Of a DNA stretch of 41,676 nt, positions 33,065 to 41,446 are shown in pieces. The DNA lies in assembly GCA_017416685.1 (NCBI GenBank), contig JAFQBN010000009.1:1-41676 (forward strand), in the 5' to 3' direction. This DNA comes from Oscillospiraceae bacterium. GTDB lineage: Bacteria > Bacillota > Clostridia > Oscillospirales > Oscillospiraceae. The number at the start of each line of letters is the position of its first letter. The first letter of the stretch is position 1. The notes under the pieces were generated by a model. That model was given only the letters and a program-made list of their open reading frames with translations. It was not told where the DNA came from and did no database searches. The translations under genes were made by a program, and so were the position numbers.

Positions 33065-33757
33065 ATGCCGTATCTGCATTGGATCATCGACCTTATCATT
33101 GTGGCAATTCTGCTGGTATCCTACCTGCGAGGTCGGAAAAAGGGCCTGATCCTGACCCTGTGCGGTTTAGCCGCGTTTTTCGTGGCCCTGTTCGGTGCCC
33201 GCTTTTTCTCCCAGCACCTGTCCCCCATGGCCGCCGATGCGCTGACCCCGCATTTTTCTTCCATGATGGAGCAAAACACCGACCTTGTCCTGACCGATGG
33301 ACTGGATCAGCTGCTGACCGGAGCCGAAGGTGAAAATCTGCTGCTTGATGCCTTGAAGGCCGTGGGCCTGTACGAGCCGTTTGCTGACTCCGTACGTGAC
33401 CTGTTGGGGCAGCAATCCGCCTCCGCTGTGACCGATGCCGCCACCGCCCTGGCCCACGCCATTGCGGAAGTTGTGGCAAGCGTGGTCATCTTCATCGTGG
33501 CTTTCCTGTTGATCCTTCTGGTGTGGTTCCTGCTGTCCCGGCTTCTCAATCTGGCCGCGCGCCTGCCCCTGATCCGGGGCCTCAATCGCCTGCTGGGCGG
33601 CGTGATCGGCCTTGTTCAGGGTGCGCTGCTGCTCTTTTTTGCCGCATGGATTTTGAAGCTGTGCGGCGGGGTCGTCCCCACCGACGTGGTTGATGCCAGC
33701 ACCGTACTTAAGTTTTTTATGACCACCAATCCCATTTCCATCTTTACCGGAATTTAA
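33065..33757 (+). CDS. CvpA family membrane protein
   Basis: A 230-residue protein with the CvpA layout: N-terminal helices with the IDLIIVAILLVSYLRGRKKG signature, a soluble middle part (about 65-125) and two to three C-terminal helices (IFIVAFLLILLVWFLLSRLL, GLVQGALLLFFAAWILKL). CvpA proteins are linked to colicin V production, biofilm and envelope stress in other bacteria; no enzyme activity is known. AAAGGAG precedes the ATG. Confidence 0.88.
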   Translation: MPYLHWIIDLIIVAILLVSYLRGRKKGLILTLCGLAAFFVALFGARFFSQHLSPMAADALTPHFSSMMEQNTDLVLTDGLDQLLTGAEGENLLLDALKAVGLYEPFADSVRDLLGQQSASAVTDAATALAHAIAEVVASVVIFIVAFLLILLVWFLLSRLLNLAARLPLIRGLNRLLGGVIGLVQGALLLFFAAWILKLCGGVVPTDVVDASTVLKFFMTTNPISIFTGI

Positions 33758-33796
33758 CGCCGTCCCCATTCACGACAAGTTCACAATTATGGGGTA

Positions 33797-33805
33797 TGGT
33801 ATGAT
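33797..33805 (+). promoter_or_regulatory. Extended -10 promoter of the Clp gene
   Basis: TGGTATGAT (33797-33805) is an extended -10 element with a weak -35 region (AAGTTC at 33777-33782). No CtsR or CIRCE operator was found nearby. Confidence 0.5.
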
Positions 33806-33841
33806 ACAGCAAACCTCAATCTCCTGAAAGGAGCATTTGCA

Positions 33842-36145
33842 ATGCAACCCACAATCTGCAGCCGCTGTCAAAAGCACGTGGCAGTGGTCTTTATCACCAA
33901 AGTTGAAAACGGCACCGCCAAAAACGAGGGGCTGTGCCTGAAGTGCGCCAAGGACCTCGGCATCAAACCCATCGACGACATGATGCGCAAAATGGGCATC
34001 TCTGACGAGGATCTGGAAAACCTGACCACCGAGATGATGTCCGCCTTTGGCGGCGCCGAGGGTCAGGATAGCCTGCTGCCCAATCCCACAGAGGACGGCG
34101 ATGAGGATGATGGCCGTACCGCCACCTTCCCCTTCCTGAACCAACTGTTCGGCGGCAGCGCCCCCACCCCTCAGGAACCCGCCCGTGAAGAGTCCCACCA
34201 GAACCGCAGCGGTGAGGGCAAACCGCAGAAGTCCAAACACAAGTTTCTGGACAGCTACTGCATCAATCTCTCCCGCCGGGCCGCCGAGGGCAAACTGGAC
34301 CGGATGATCGGCCGTGACCGGGAGCTGGAGCGCGTGATTCAGATCCTGAACCGCCGGCAGAAGAACAACCCCTGCCTGATCGGTGAACCCGGTGTGGGCA
34401 AAACCGCCATCGCCGAAGGCTTGGCCATGCGCATCTGCAGCGGCGATGTGCCTTATAAGCTGAAAGACAAGCAGGTCCACCTGCTGGATATGACCGCCCT
34501 TGTGGCAGGCACTCAGTTCCGCGGCCAGTTCGAAAGCCGCATGAAGGGCCTGATCGAAGAGATCAAAAAACTGGGCAACATCATCCTTGTCATTGACGAA
34601 GTCCACACCATTGTGGGTGCCGGCGATGCCGAGGGTTCCATGAACGCCGCCAACATCCTCAAACCCGCCCTATCCCGGGGCGAGGTGCAGGTCATCGGCG
34701 CCACTACCCTGACCGAGTACCGCAAGCACATTGAGAAGGACACTGCGCTGGAGCGCCGCTTCCAGCCCGTCATTGTGGAAGAACCCTCCGTGGAGGACAC
34801 TGTGGCGATCCTGCGCGGCATCGCCCCCTACTACGAGAGCTTCCACCATGTGACCATCTCCGATGCCCTGTGCCGTCAGGCCGTACTGCTGTCTGAGCGG
34901 TACATCACTGACCGCTACCTGCCTGACAAGGCCATCGACCTCATTGACGAGGCCTGCTCCACCGTCAACCTGCAAAACGTCGCTCTGGCCCGCAAGGCCG
35001 ACGTGGAGAAGGAACTGGCTGATCTTACCAAGGAGCGCGAGGTGCTGACCGACAACACCGAGGAAGCCGCTTATCAGCGTCTTGCGGTCATCCGCAGCAC
35101 CGAGCTGCGGCTTCAGGAGGAGTTGGAACAGCTGAATTCCGTTGCGGCGCCCGCCCTCACCGATGAGCATCTGGCCCGTGTCATTGAACTGTGGACCAAC
35201 ATTCCCGCCAGTCAGATCTGCCAGCAGGAGTACGAGCGTCTGGCCAAGCTGGAGCAGCGCCTTTCTGACCACGTTATCGGTCAGGACGAGGCCATCCGCG
35301 TCGTGTCTGCCGCCGTTCGCCGCGGCCGCGTGGGCATCAGTCCCAAGCGCAAGCCGGTTTCCTTCATCTTCGTGGGTTCCACCGGCGTTGGCAAGACCGA
35401 GCTGGTCAAGCAGCTGGCCCGTGATCTGTTCAGCACCCCCGAGGCCCTCATCCGCCTTGATATGTCCGAGTTTATGGAGAAGCACGCCGTGTCCCGCATC
35501 ATCGGCTCGCCCCCGGGCTATGTGGGTTATGATGAGGCCGGTCAGCTGACCGAGAAGGTCCGCCGTAAGCCGTACAGCGTGGTGCTGTTTGACGAGATCG
35601 AAAAGGCTCACCCCGATGTGCTGAACATCCTGCTGCAAATCCTGGACGACGGCCGTATCACCGATGCACAGGGCCGCACAGTGAATTTCGAGAACACCGT
35701 CATTGTCATGACCACCAACGCCGGCAGCAACACCAAGGTGGGCAGTGTCGGCTTTGGCCGCACCGCCAACGAGCAGAACAAGGAGCGTGCCATGAAGGCT
35801 CTGCAGGACTTCCTGCGGCCTGAGTTCATCAACCGTGTGGACGAGATCATCTGCTTCAACCAGCTGACCGAGGCGGATTTCCGCCGTATCGCTGTGCTGA
35901 TGCTCAGCGAGCTGAAGACGTCCATGGAGGAAAAGGGCATCTCCCTGATGTGGGAGGACAGCCTCATCGACTATCTGGTACGCAAGGGCTACTCCGTCAC
36001 CTACGGCGCCCGGAACCTGCGCCGGCTTATTCAGCGTGAGCTGGAGGATGCCATTGCCAGCCGCATCATTGAAAGCTACCGCGACCCTGTCACCCACCTG
36101 AAGGCCGTGGGCGGCGAGGATAAAATCGAACTGTTCAGCCTGTAA
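33842..36145 (+). CDS. clpE: ClpE-type ATP-dependent Clp unfoldase
   Basis: A 767-residue Hsp100 unfoldase. It starts with a zinc finger (Cys6, Cys9, Cys32, Cys35) in place of the Clp N domain, the mark of ClpE. AAA-1 has Walker A GEPGVGKT (181-188) and [15 protein letters not shown]; a short middle domain follows ([13 protein letters not shown]). AAA-2 has Walker A GSTGVGKT (about 512-519), [17 protein letters not shown] and [18 protein letters not shown]. It would feed damaged proteins to ClpP. CtsR and McsA/McsB are not next to it, unlike in clpC operons. AAAGGAG precedes the ATG. Single-gene unit with a terminator. Confidence 0.92.
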   Translation: MQPTICSRCQKHVAVVFITKVENGTAKNEGLCLKCAKDLGIKPIDDMMRKMGISDEDLENLTTEMMSAFGGAEGQDSLLPNPTEDGDEDDGRTATFPFLNQLFGGSAPTPQEPAREESHQNRSGEGKPQKSKHKFLDSYCINLSRRAAEGKLDRMIGRDRELERVIQILNRRQKNNPCLIGEPGVGKTAIAEGLAMRICSGDVPYKLKDKQVHLLDMTALVAGTQFRGQFESRMKGLIEEIKKLGNIILVIDEVHTIVGAGDAEGSMNAANILKPALSRGEVQVIGATTLTEYRKHIEKDTALERRFQPVIVEEPSVEDTVAILRGIAPYYESFHHVTISDALCRQAVLLSERYITDRYLPDKAIDLIDEACSTVNLQNVALARKADVEKELADLTKEREVLTDNTEEAAYQRLAVIRSTELRLQEELEQLNSVAAPALTDEHLARVIELWTNIPASQICQQEYERLAKLEQRLSDHVIGQDEAIRVVSAAVRRGRVGISPKRKPVSFIFVGSTGVGKTELVKQLARDLFSTPEALIRLDMSEFMEKHAVSRIIGSPPGYVGYDEAGQLTEKVRRKPYSVVLFDEIEKAHPDVLNILLQILDDGRITDAQGRTVNFENTVIVMTTNAGSNTKVGSVGFGRTANEQNKERAMKALQDFLRPEFINRVDEIICFNQLTEADFRRIAVLMLSELKTSMEEKGISLMWEDSLIDYLVRKGYSVTYGARNLRRLIQRELEDAIASRIIESYRDPVTHLKAVGGEDKIELFSL

Positions 36146-36149
36146 CAGA

Positions 36150-36183
36150 ACACCCCGGACGCAAATACGTCCGGGGTGTTTTC
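36150..36183 (+). terminator. Intrinsic terminator after clpE
   Basis: Stem ACACCCCGGACG-CAAATA-CGTCCGGGGTGT then TTT. It also touches the end of the converging spoIIR gene. Confidence 0.9.
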
Positions 36184-36799
36184 ATGTGAATTTCCGCTTT
36201 AAGTGTTCCCACAGTTCCATGGCCTTGAACTTGACCACGTAGCCGCCGCTCTCACCGGTGATCAGGGCGGTCTGTCCGGGGGTAAAACTGCCTGCCTGCT
36301 CCGCCGCCTCCAGCTCTTCGGTCACCGAGCCAAGACACAGAGGTGGAAAGACCACACACCACCAGTTTTGCCCACTCCCCTCCCCGATGACCACTTGCAG
36401 GGCGGTGTACTTACCCGCAGGCAGCGAAAAATCTTCGTACCGCTTAGTTGGAAACCAAACTTCCTTTACAGCTGCTGTGACAGGATAATCGTACCCCTGT
36501 TCCTCCACCACCCGCTGTCCCGCCTGCGCCAGCTGAGTCAAATGCTCCTCAATGCCTTGGCGGGCGGTTTCCACATCTGCACCTGCCGGGTACAGGTCAG
36601 CCGCCTGTCCCAGTATCCGATCCCTGACCTGCAATTTCAGCGCCTGATCCGCTTCGCTGTCGGAGTTGGCGATCACATGCAGGCGAATGACGCTGTCCGC
36701 CAGTGCCGCCTGCTCCGCGTTGAGCCACATTCCCGCCGGGACCGCCACGGCCACCGCGATCATCAGTGCCGCTTCCCAGCGGCGAAGCCTGTTTGGCAT
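36182..36799 (-). CDS. spoIIR: Stage II sporulation protein R
   Basis: A 205-residue secreted protein with an N-terminal signal/membrane helix (about 10-28). SpoIIR is made in the forespore under sigma-F and passes the septum to switch on SpoIIGA processing of pro-sigma-E in the mother cell. Family markers: SVIRLHVIANSDSEADQALK, VRDRIL and the WWCVVFPPLC segment. Its presence shows that the lineage has (or had) endospore genes. The ATG lies 3 bases after a long hairpin whose 3' arm carries the GGACGGTGA ribosome binding site. Downstream neighbour of ispE. Confidence 0.93.
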   Translation of the reverse strand: MPNRLRRWEAALMIAVAVAVPAGMWLNAEQAALADSVIRLHVIANSDSEADQALKLQVRDRILGQAADLYPAGADVETARQGIEEHLTQLAQAGQRVVEEQGYDYPVTAAVKEVWFPTKRYEDFSLPAGKYTALQVVIGEGSGQNWWCVVFPPLCLGSVTEELEAAEQAGSFTPGQTALITGESGGYVVKFKAMELWEHLKRKFT

Positions 36800-36801
36800 A
36801 A

Positions 36802-36848
36802 AAAGTCACCGTCCCCTGTGTATTTCCTACAGTGTGGACGGTGACTTT
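36802..36848 (-). terminator. ispE terminator that overlaps the spoIIR ribosome binding site
   Basis: On the minus strand a 13-bp perfect stem (AAAGTCACCGTCC, 36848-36836, with GGACGGTGACTTT, 36814-36802) and a following T-run TTTTT form an intrinsic terminator for ispE. The 3' arm contains the spoIIR shine-dalgarno; in any transcript that reads through, the site would be paired. Confidence 0.85.
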
Positions 36849-36853
36849 CGTTT

Positions 36854-37714
36854 TTATACAGTTTGCGCCAAAAAAGTTTCCGGATAGAGCGCCAGCAGTT
36901 CCTCCTTCGCCTTCTGTGCCGCCTGTTCGCTGTCGAACAGGCCGTACACGGCCGAGCCGGTGCCGCTCATGACCGCACCCATAGCACCGCAGTCGATCAG
37001 GATATTCTTGACCTGATTGACCTTGTCCGCGCACCGCTCGGGCAGGGCATCCTCAAAGACGTTGTACAGCCGTCGGGCCACTCCGGGCAGGTCACCCTGC
37101 TCCAGCGCCCGCAGCATCCCCTCCGTATCCGGATGGCAGCGCAGGCGCACTGAGTCGATTTTTCCAAACAGCGCCGGGGTGGACACGGAGAAGTCCGGCT
37201 TACACAGCACCGCCCAGCACTTGGGCAGCTTGGGCAGTTCCCGCAGAACTTCGCCGCGCCCCTCAGCCAGAGCGGTGCTGCCCAGCACGCAGTAGGGAAC
37301 GTCAGATCCCACCCGCTCACCGATTTTGGCCAGTTCCGTTAACGACAGGCCCGCATTGTGCCGCAGGTTCATGCCCCGCAGCACGGCGGCGGCGTCGCTG
37401 CTGCCGCCGCCCAGACCGGCACAGACAGGGATGATTTTTTTCAGGGTAATGTCCAAAGGCTGGGCCGGAATATCCAGCGCGCGCCAGAATGCCAACGCAG
37501 CCGCAGCTGCCAGATTGCGCTCGTCACAGGGCAGAAACCCCACGTTGCTGCTGACCCGCACACCCGCTCCCTTGCCGTCAGCAAGGGTCAGGGTATCGCA
37601 CAGGTCCACCGACTGCATGACCATGCGCAGGTCGTGGTAGCCGTCGGCGCGCTTTCCCAAAACATCCAAAGTCAGGTTGATTTTGGCAGGTGCCTTTATC
37701 TCTATGGCCTGCAC
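36854..37714 (-). CDS. ispE: 4-diphosphocytidyl-2-C-methyl-D-erythritol kinase
   Basis: A 286-residue GHMP kinase of the MEP isoprenoid pathway; it phosphorylates CDP-ME. Seen: APAKINLTLDVLGKRADGYH at the N terminus, the GHMP ATP loop IPVCAGLGGGSSDAAA and VMSGTGSAVYGLF near the C terminus. Normal length. Upstream (minus strand) is the DUF1015 gene with 17 bases between them, so they are probably co-transcribed. It is closed by the hairpin at 36802-36848. Confidence 0.97.
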   Translation of the reverse strand: MQAIEIKAPAKINLTLDVLGKRADGYHDLRMVMQSVDLCDTLTLADGKGAGVRVSSNVGFLPCDERNLAAAAALAFWRALDIPAQPLDITLKKIIPVCAGLGGGSSDAAAVLRGMNLRHNAGLSLTELAKIGERVGSDVPYCVLGSTALAEGRGEVLRELPKLPKCWAVLCKPDFSVSTPALFGKIDSVRLRCHPDTEGMLRALEQGDLPGVARRLYNVFEDALPERCADKVNQVKNILIDCGAMGAVMSGTGSAVYGLFDSEQAAQKAKEELLALYPETFLAQTV

Positions 37715-37731
37715 AGGCTCACCTCCGTTTA

Positions 37732-39018
37732 TTAGCGGATCTTCCGCGCCTCCAAATAGAAACGCTTGTCGTTGGCATGGCCCATGGAGAAAGTCTTTCG
37801 GGGCAGCACGCCGTCATGAATGACAGTGGGGAACAGTTCCTCCTTGCCCATGGCGGGCAGCAGGAATCCCACCGCATCAGGGCGGCGGGACAGGTCCGCC
37901 ACGACATCTTCACCGTGTATGTAGTCGATGCCGGCCTTTTTATTGCCCGCCATCCACCCATCCAGAAAGCCCTGCAGCGTACCCACAGCCAGCTGGGCCG
38001 TGGGGTTGGGAACGGTGATAGCTCCCTCGCCGTCACGGGTGACGTACTTGAGCACATGGCCCTCGCCCTCGCCCTCATGGGCGCCGGGGAAAGCGGCCTT
38101 CAGGTCAGCCAGCAGCTGCTGAGGGTCAACACCGAACAGCACCCGATGGATGGGTTCAAACTGCAGAGACTCGTCATGCAGGTCGCACAGCTCCACCAGC
38201 GCATAACGGGCAGGCAGGTCCGCCCACTGCTCCGGCGGGGTCAGCTTCTTCTGCCGCTCGTAGCACTCCTTGGCAGTGGCCAGGGAATGATTGCCGTCAC
38301 CCACGGCAAACAGCATCACAGGCACATCGGCACCCACGGAGTACTTCTGCTGATAGTTGGCTGCATCGCCCAGCTGCTCCAGCGCGGCGGCAAGCTGCGC
38401 TTTCTGCTCCGCGCCCATGAGCCAGCCGGTGATGTGGCCGCCGTCCTCCATCAGTTCAAAGTCATAGACCTGCTCCATACTGCCGGTCTGCTCCGCCAGC
38501 GGGGGCAGCACGGCACCCTGCCGGTCATCACACAGCAGCATGACGTGGGGCAGCTCCACAGGGGCGTTCTTACGCACCGCCACGCGGGGCGGAATGCGGG
38601 ACAGCACCGTACCCTCGGTAGCACGGATCAGGGCGGGAGAACCGGGTTCATAATCGTACTGCTCCAAGTCCACCATACCCACCACACCCCGGCGGGTGGC
38701 ACCGCTGTGGAGCTTGCGCTCCACATAGATCAGGGCGTCGGGCAGCACACGGAACTGATCACCCCGCAGGTAGCCGGTCATGGTAGAGTTGATCTCCATA
38801 ATGTCGGTCTCCACATTGGGGCCTTCCAGACAGCTTTCAGGCAGGATCAGCTTCAGGGTGGACGGCTTGTCCCCCACGAAGTCCGCCACCCGCTGCCAGT
38901 ATTCCGGCTGGGAGGTGTACTGGTCACAGGCCACCACGCTCCAGCGGGTCATGTCACAGTCCCGGGGAAGCAGAATGTCCGCAGGTTTGAACGGCAGGCG
39001 GTCAAACAGCTTGTCCAT
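37732..39018 (-). CDS. DUF1015 family protein
   Basis: A 428-residue soluble protein of the DUF1015 family. Family markers: LPRDCDMTRWSVVACDQYTS near the N terminus, a central LFAVGDGNHSLATAKECYER (GDGNHS) and IDYIHGEDVVADLSRRPDAV at the C-terminal end. In many Clostridia and other bacteria the gene is neighbour to serC/serA; here it is neighbour to a ThrH-type phosphatase, again pointing to serine metabolism. The biochemical role is not settled. GGAGGAGGA precedes the ATG. Confidence 0.9.
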   Translation of the reverse strand: MDKLFDRLPFKPADILLPRDCDMTRWSVVACDQYTSQPEYWQRVADFVGDKPSTLKLILPESCLEGPNVETDIMEINSTMTGYLRGDQFRVLPDALIYVERKLHSGATRRGVVGMVDLEQYDYEPGSPALIRATEGTVLSRIPPRVAVRKNAPVELPHVMLLCDDRQGAVLPPLAEQTGSMEQVYDFELMEDGGHITGWLMGAEQKAQLAAALEQLGDAANYQQKYSVGADVPVMLFAVGDGNHSLATAKECYERQKKLTPPEQWADLPARYALVELCDLHDESLQFEPIHRVLFGVDPQQLLADLKAAFPGAHEGEGEGHVLKYVTRDGEGAITVPNPTAQLAVGTLQGFLDGWMAGNKKAGIDYIHGEDVVADLSRRPDAVGFLLPAMGKEELFPTVIHDGVLPRKTFSMGHANDKRFYLEARKIR

Positions 39019-39033
39019 AGTTACTCCTCCTCC

Positions 39034-39636
39034 TCAATCAAGGGCGGCGCGGATGGCAGCCAGCAGATCGTCAAACTCCTCATAGGCGGCAAGGTCGGGA
39101 TTATCCGCCTTGATCTTATCGGTACTCTTGAACAGGAATCCGGCCTTGCTGGCGCGGATCATGCCCAGATCGTTAAAGCTGTCGCCGGCAGCAATGGTAT
39201 CAAAACCGGCAGACTGCAGGGCCTTGACGGTAGTCAGCTTGGACTGAGGGCAGCGCATGCGGTAGCCGGTGATTCGGCCGTCCCCGGCCACTTCCAGCGT
39301 ATTGCAGAAAATAGTGGGCCACCCCAGCTTTTCCATCAGCGGCTTTGCAAACTGCTCAAAGGTATCGCTGAGGATGATGACCTGTGTCTCTGCCCGCAGA
39401 GCGTCCAAAAACTTCTTGGCACCGGGCAGGGGGTCGATTTTGGCGATGGTCTCCTGAATTTCTTTCAGACCCAGGCCGTGCTGATTCAAAATATCCAAAC
39501 GCCAACGCATAAGCTTATCGTAGTCCGGCTCGTCCCGGGTGGTGCGCTTGAGTTCGGGGATGCCGCTTGCCTCGGCAAAAGCGATCCAAATCTCGGGGAC
39601 GAGAACGCCCTCCATATCCAAACAGACGGTATACAT
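39034..39636 (-). CDS. thrH: ThrH-like phosphoserine phosphatase / homoserine phosphotransferase
   Basis: A 200-residue HAD phosphatase. Motif I is CLDMEGVLVPE, with the Glu in the second acidic position that is typical of ThrH; it goes on with IWIAFAEASGIPELKRTTRD, closely like Pseudomonas ThrH. Motif II is ILSDTF, and motif III/IV is AGDSFNDLGM. In Pseudomonas the protein is a phosphoserine phosphatase that can also phosphorylate homoserine. Here it lies 15 bases before the DUF1015 gene and 17 after the aminotransferase; a role in serine formation is plausible. Confidence 0.92.
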   Translation of the reverse strand: MYTVCLDMEGVLVPEIWIAFAEASGIPELKRTTRDEPDYDKLMRWRLDILNQHGLGLKEIQETIAKIDPLPGAKKFLDALRAETQVIILSDTFEQFAKPLMEKLGWPTIFCNTLEVAGDGRITGYRMRCPQSKLTTVKALQSAGFDTIAAGDSFNDLGMIRASKAGFLFKSTDKIKADNPDLAAYEEFDDLLAAIRAALD

Positions 39637-39653
39637 GTCAAATCACTCTTTCT

Positions 39654-40826
39654 TTATTGTTTCAAACTGTTCACAAACCGCTCAATGCGGCGCAGTGCCT
39701 CGGCCAGGTCCTTCATGGATGCGGCATAGCAGGCACGCACGTATCCCTCTCCACCGGGTCCGAAAGCGGTGCCGGGGATGACGGCCACCCGCTCCTGCTC
39801 AATGAGCCGGTCACAGAACTGCTCACTGGTCAGGCCGGTGGACTTGATGCAGGGGAAGGTGTAGAACGCCCCCCTTGGCTCAAAGCAGTCAAGCCCCAGC
39901 TTTCGGAAGCCACTGACCAGAAAGCGGCGGCGGCCGTCGTACTCGTCCCGCATTTTCTGGATGTCCTTGTCGCCGTTGCGCATGGCCTCCATAGCGGCGT
40001 ACTGGCTGGTGGTGGGTGCGGACATAATGGCAAACTGATGCAGTTTTGTCACCGCGGCAATGATTTCTTTCGGCCCGCACAGGAAACCCATGCGCCAGCC
40101 GGTCATGGAGTAGGCTTTTGAAAAGCCGTTGACCACGATGGTCCGCTCGTACATACCGGGCAGCGTCGCGGGCGAGCAGTGCTGCTGTCCGTAGGTCAGT
40201 TCGGCATATATCTCGTCGGAGAGCACCATGATGTCTGTACCCTGCAGCACGTCGGCAATGGCCTGCAGGTCGCCCCGCTCCATAATGCCGCCGGTGGGGT
40301 TATTGGGGAAAGGCAGCACCAACAGCTTGGTGCGCGGAGTGATCGCAGCGCGCAGTTCCTCCGGCGTCAGGCGGAACTCGTTTTCCGCCTTGGTCTGCAC
40401 CATGACAGGGACGCCCCCGGCCATGGCAGCCAGCGGCCCATAGCAGACAAAGGAGGGCGTGGGGATGATAACCTCATCCCCCGGAGACAGCAAACTGCGC
40501 ATGGCAAGGTCAATGCCCTCGCTGCCGCCTACGGTGACCAGGATTTGCCCGTTGTGGGCGTAGTTCAAGCCAAACCGGCGCTTCATATACTCGCTGATGG
40601 CCCGGCGCAGGTCGGTCAGGCCGGCATTGGGGGTGTACTTGGTGTACCCCTTCTCCAGCGAGGTGATGCCCGCCTTTCGGATGTGAAAGGGGGTAATAAA
40701 GTCCGGCTCTCCGATACCCAGAGAGATGCCGCCCTCCATCCCGGCCAGCAGGTCAAAATACTTGCGGATACCGGAAGGTGGGATGGATTGAACTGTTTGG
40801 TTGAGAATCTTGGAATAATCCATCAT
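39654..40826 (-). CDS. Class I aminotransferase (aspartate/aromatic type)
   Basis: A 390-residue PLP enzyme of fold type I. The Schiff-base Lys is in VVNGFSKAYSMTGWRMGFL; other landmarks are ISLGIGEPDFITP, YTPNAGLTDLRRAI, VTVGGSEGIDLAMRSLL, LPFPNNPTGG and the Arg of GGEGYVRACYA. Close to PatA/AspC-like enzymes, substrate not set. It starts inside the stop of the Lrp gene (ATGATG), so the two are translationally coupled, and the regulator probably controls it. Confidence 0.94.
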   Translation of the reverse strand: MMDYSKILNQTVQSIPPSGIRKYFDLLAGMEGGISLGIGEPDFITPFHIRKAGITSLEKGYTKYTPNAGLTDLRRAISEYMKRRFGLNYAHNGQILVTVGGSEGIDLAMRSLLSPGDEVIIPTPSFVCYGPLAAMAGGVPVMVQTKAENEFRLTPEELRAAITPRTKLLVLPFPNNPTGGIMERGDLQAIADVLQGTDIMVLSDEIYAELTYGQQHCSPATLPGMYERTIVVNGFSKAYSMTGWRMGFLCGPKEIIAAVTKLHQFAIMSAPTTSQYAAMEAMRNGDKDIQKMRDEYDGRRRFLVSGFRKLGLDCFEPRGAFYTFPCIKSTGLTSEQFCDRLIEQERVAVIPGTAFGPGGEGYVRACYAASMKDLAEALRRIERFVNSLKQ

Positions 40827-41302
40827 TCGAAGACAAACCTTTCTTGCTGCGCACTCCAGCTGCGGAAACTTTTGTGCTGTTCCTTATAGCGGTTGAGAAT
40901 GAAGTGGGTGGCGGTGCCGGTAACACCGTCAATGGGCGCCAGGCGACGGGCAACGAACTCCGCCACCTCCCGCAAGGTGCAGTCGGACAGCAGCACTACA
41001 AAATCATAGCCGCCGCTCATCAGATACAGGCTCTCCACCTCGTCGTACTGCAGCAGCTGGTCGGCAATGGCATCGTAGCCGTCGGCAGTTTGGGGCGTGA
41101 CATTCACCTGAACCAGGGCGCTTACCCGCTCAGGCTCCACACATTCCCAGTCGATCAGGGCCTGATAGCCGCGGATAACCCCCTCTTTTTCCAGCTTTTC
41201 GATGGTGCTGTCCACCTCTGTCCGGGTCATACCGGTCATGGCGGCCAGCTGATCCCGGTCCATGGTGCAGTTCTTCTCAAGTAATTTCAGCAACTTCTTC
41301 AT
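40823..41302 (-). CDS. Lrp/AsnC family transcriptional regulator
   Basis: A 159-residue regulator: an N-terminal winged-helix part (LAAMTGMTRTEVDSTIEKLE, EGVIRGYQALID) and a C-terminal RAM domain that binds amino acids (VNVTPQTADGYDAIADQLL, MSGGYDFVVLLSDCTLREVA). ATG 41302 is chosen because GGAGG lies 8 bases before it; earlier in-frame ATGs lie within or upstream of that site. It is coupled to the aminotransferase gene, and an inverted repeat at its own -10 suggests autoregulation. Confidence 0.92.
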   Translation of the reverse strand: MKKLLKLLEKNCTMDRDQLAAMTGMTRTEVDSTIEKLEKEGVIRGYQALIDWECVEPERVSALVQVNVTPQTADGYDAIADQLLQYDEVESLYLMSGGYDFVVLLSDCTLREVAEFVARRLAPIDGVTGTATHFILNRYKEQHKSFRSWSAQQERFVFE

Positions 41303-41323
41303 TTGCAATGCCTCCATACCATT

Positions 41324-41346
41324 GGTGTAATGATTTATTATACACC
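41324..41346. promoter_or_regulatory. Inverted repeat at the lrp promoter, likely operator
   Basis: A 23-bp imperfect palindrome with perfect outer arms GGTGTA/TACACC that covers the -10 (41337-41342). Confidence 0.6.
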
Positions 41347-41365
41347 ACCTGCACCGAAAAAACAA
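41337..41365 (-). promoter_or_regulatory. Promoter of the lrp-aminotransferase operon
   Basis: On the minus strand: -35 TTGTTT (41360-41365), 17-bp spacer, -10 TATAAT (41337-41342). Confidence 0.75.
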
Positions 41366-41403
41366 TCCTGCGGAAATACTTTCTTCCCGTCCGTCCCGGG
41401 TAT

Positions 41404-41439
41404 AAAAAAGCGGAGCACGCTGTGCGTACTCCGCTTTTG
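41404..41439 (-). terminator. Intrinsic terminator of the dehydrogenase gene
   Basis: On the minus strand: AAAAGCGGAG.ACGC / GCGT.CTCCGC stem followed by TTTTTT, just after the dehydrogenase stop. Confidence 0.92.
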
Positions 41440-41446
41440 GTGCGTC

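Noticed and set aside
36800-36853. Sigma-F promoter for spoIIR
   Set aside because: Sigma-F-like words (GTATA, GGAAATA) occur near the ispE end but not at a proper distance from each other, so no promoter is listed.
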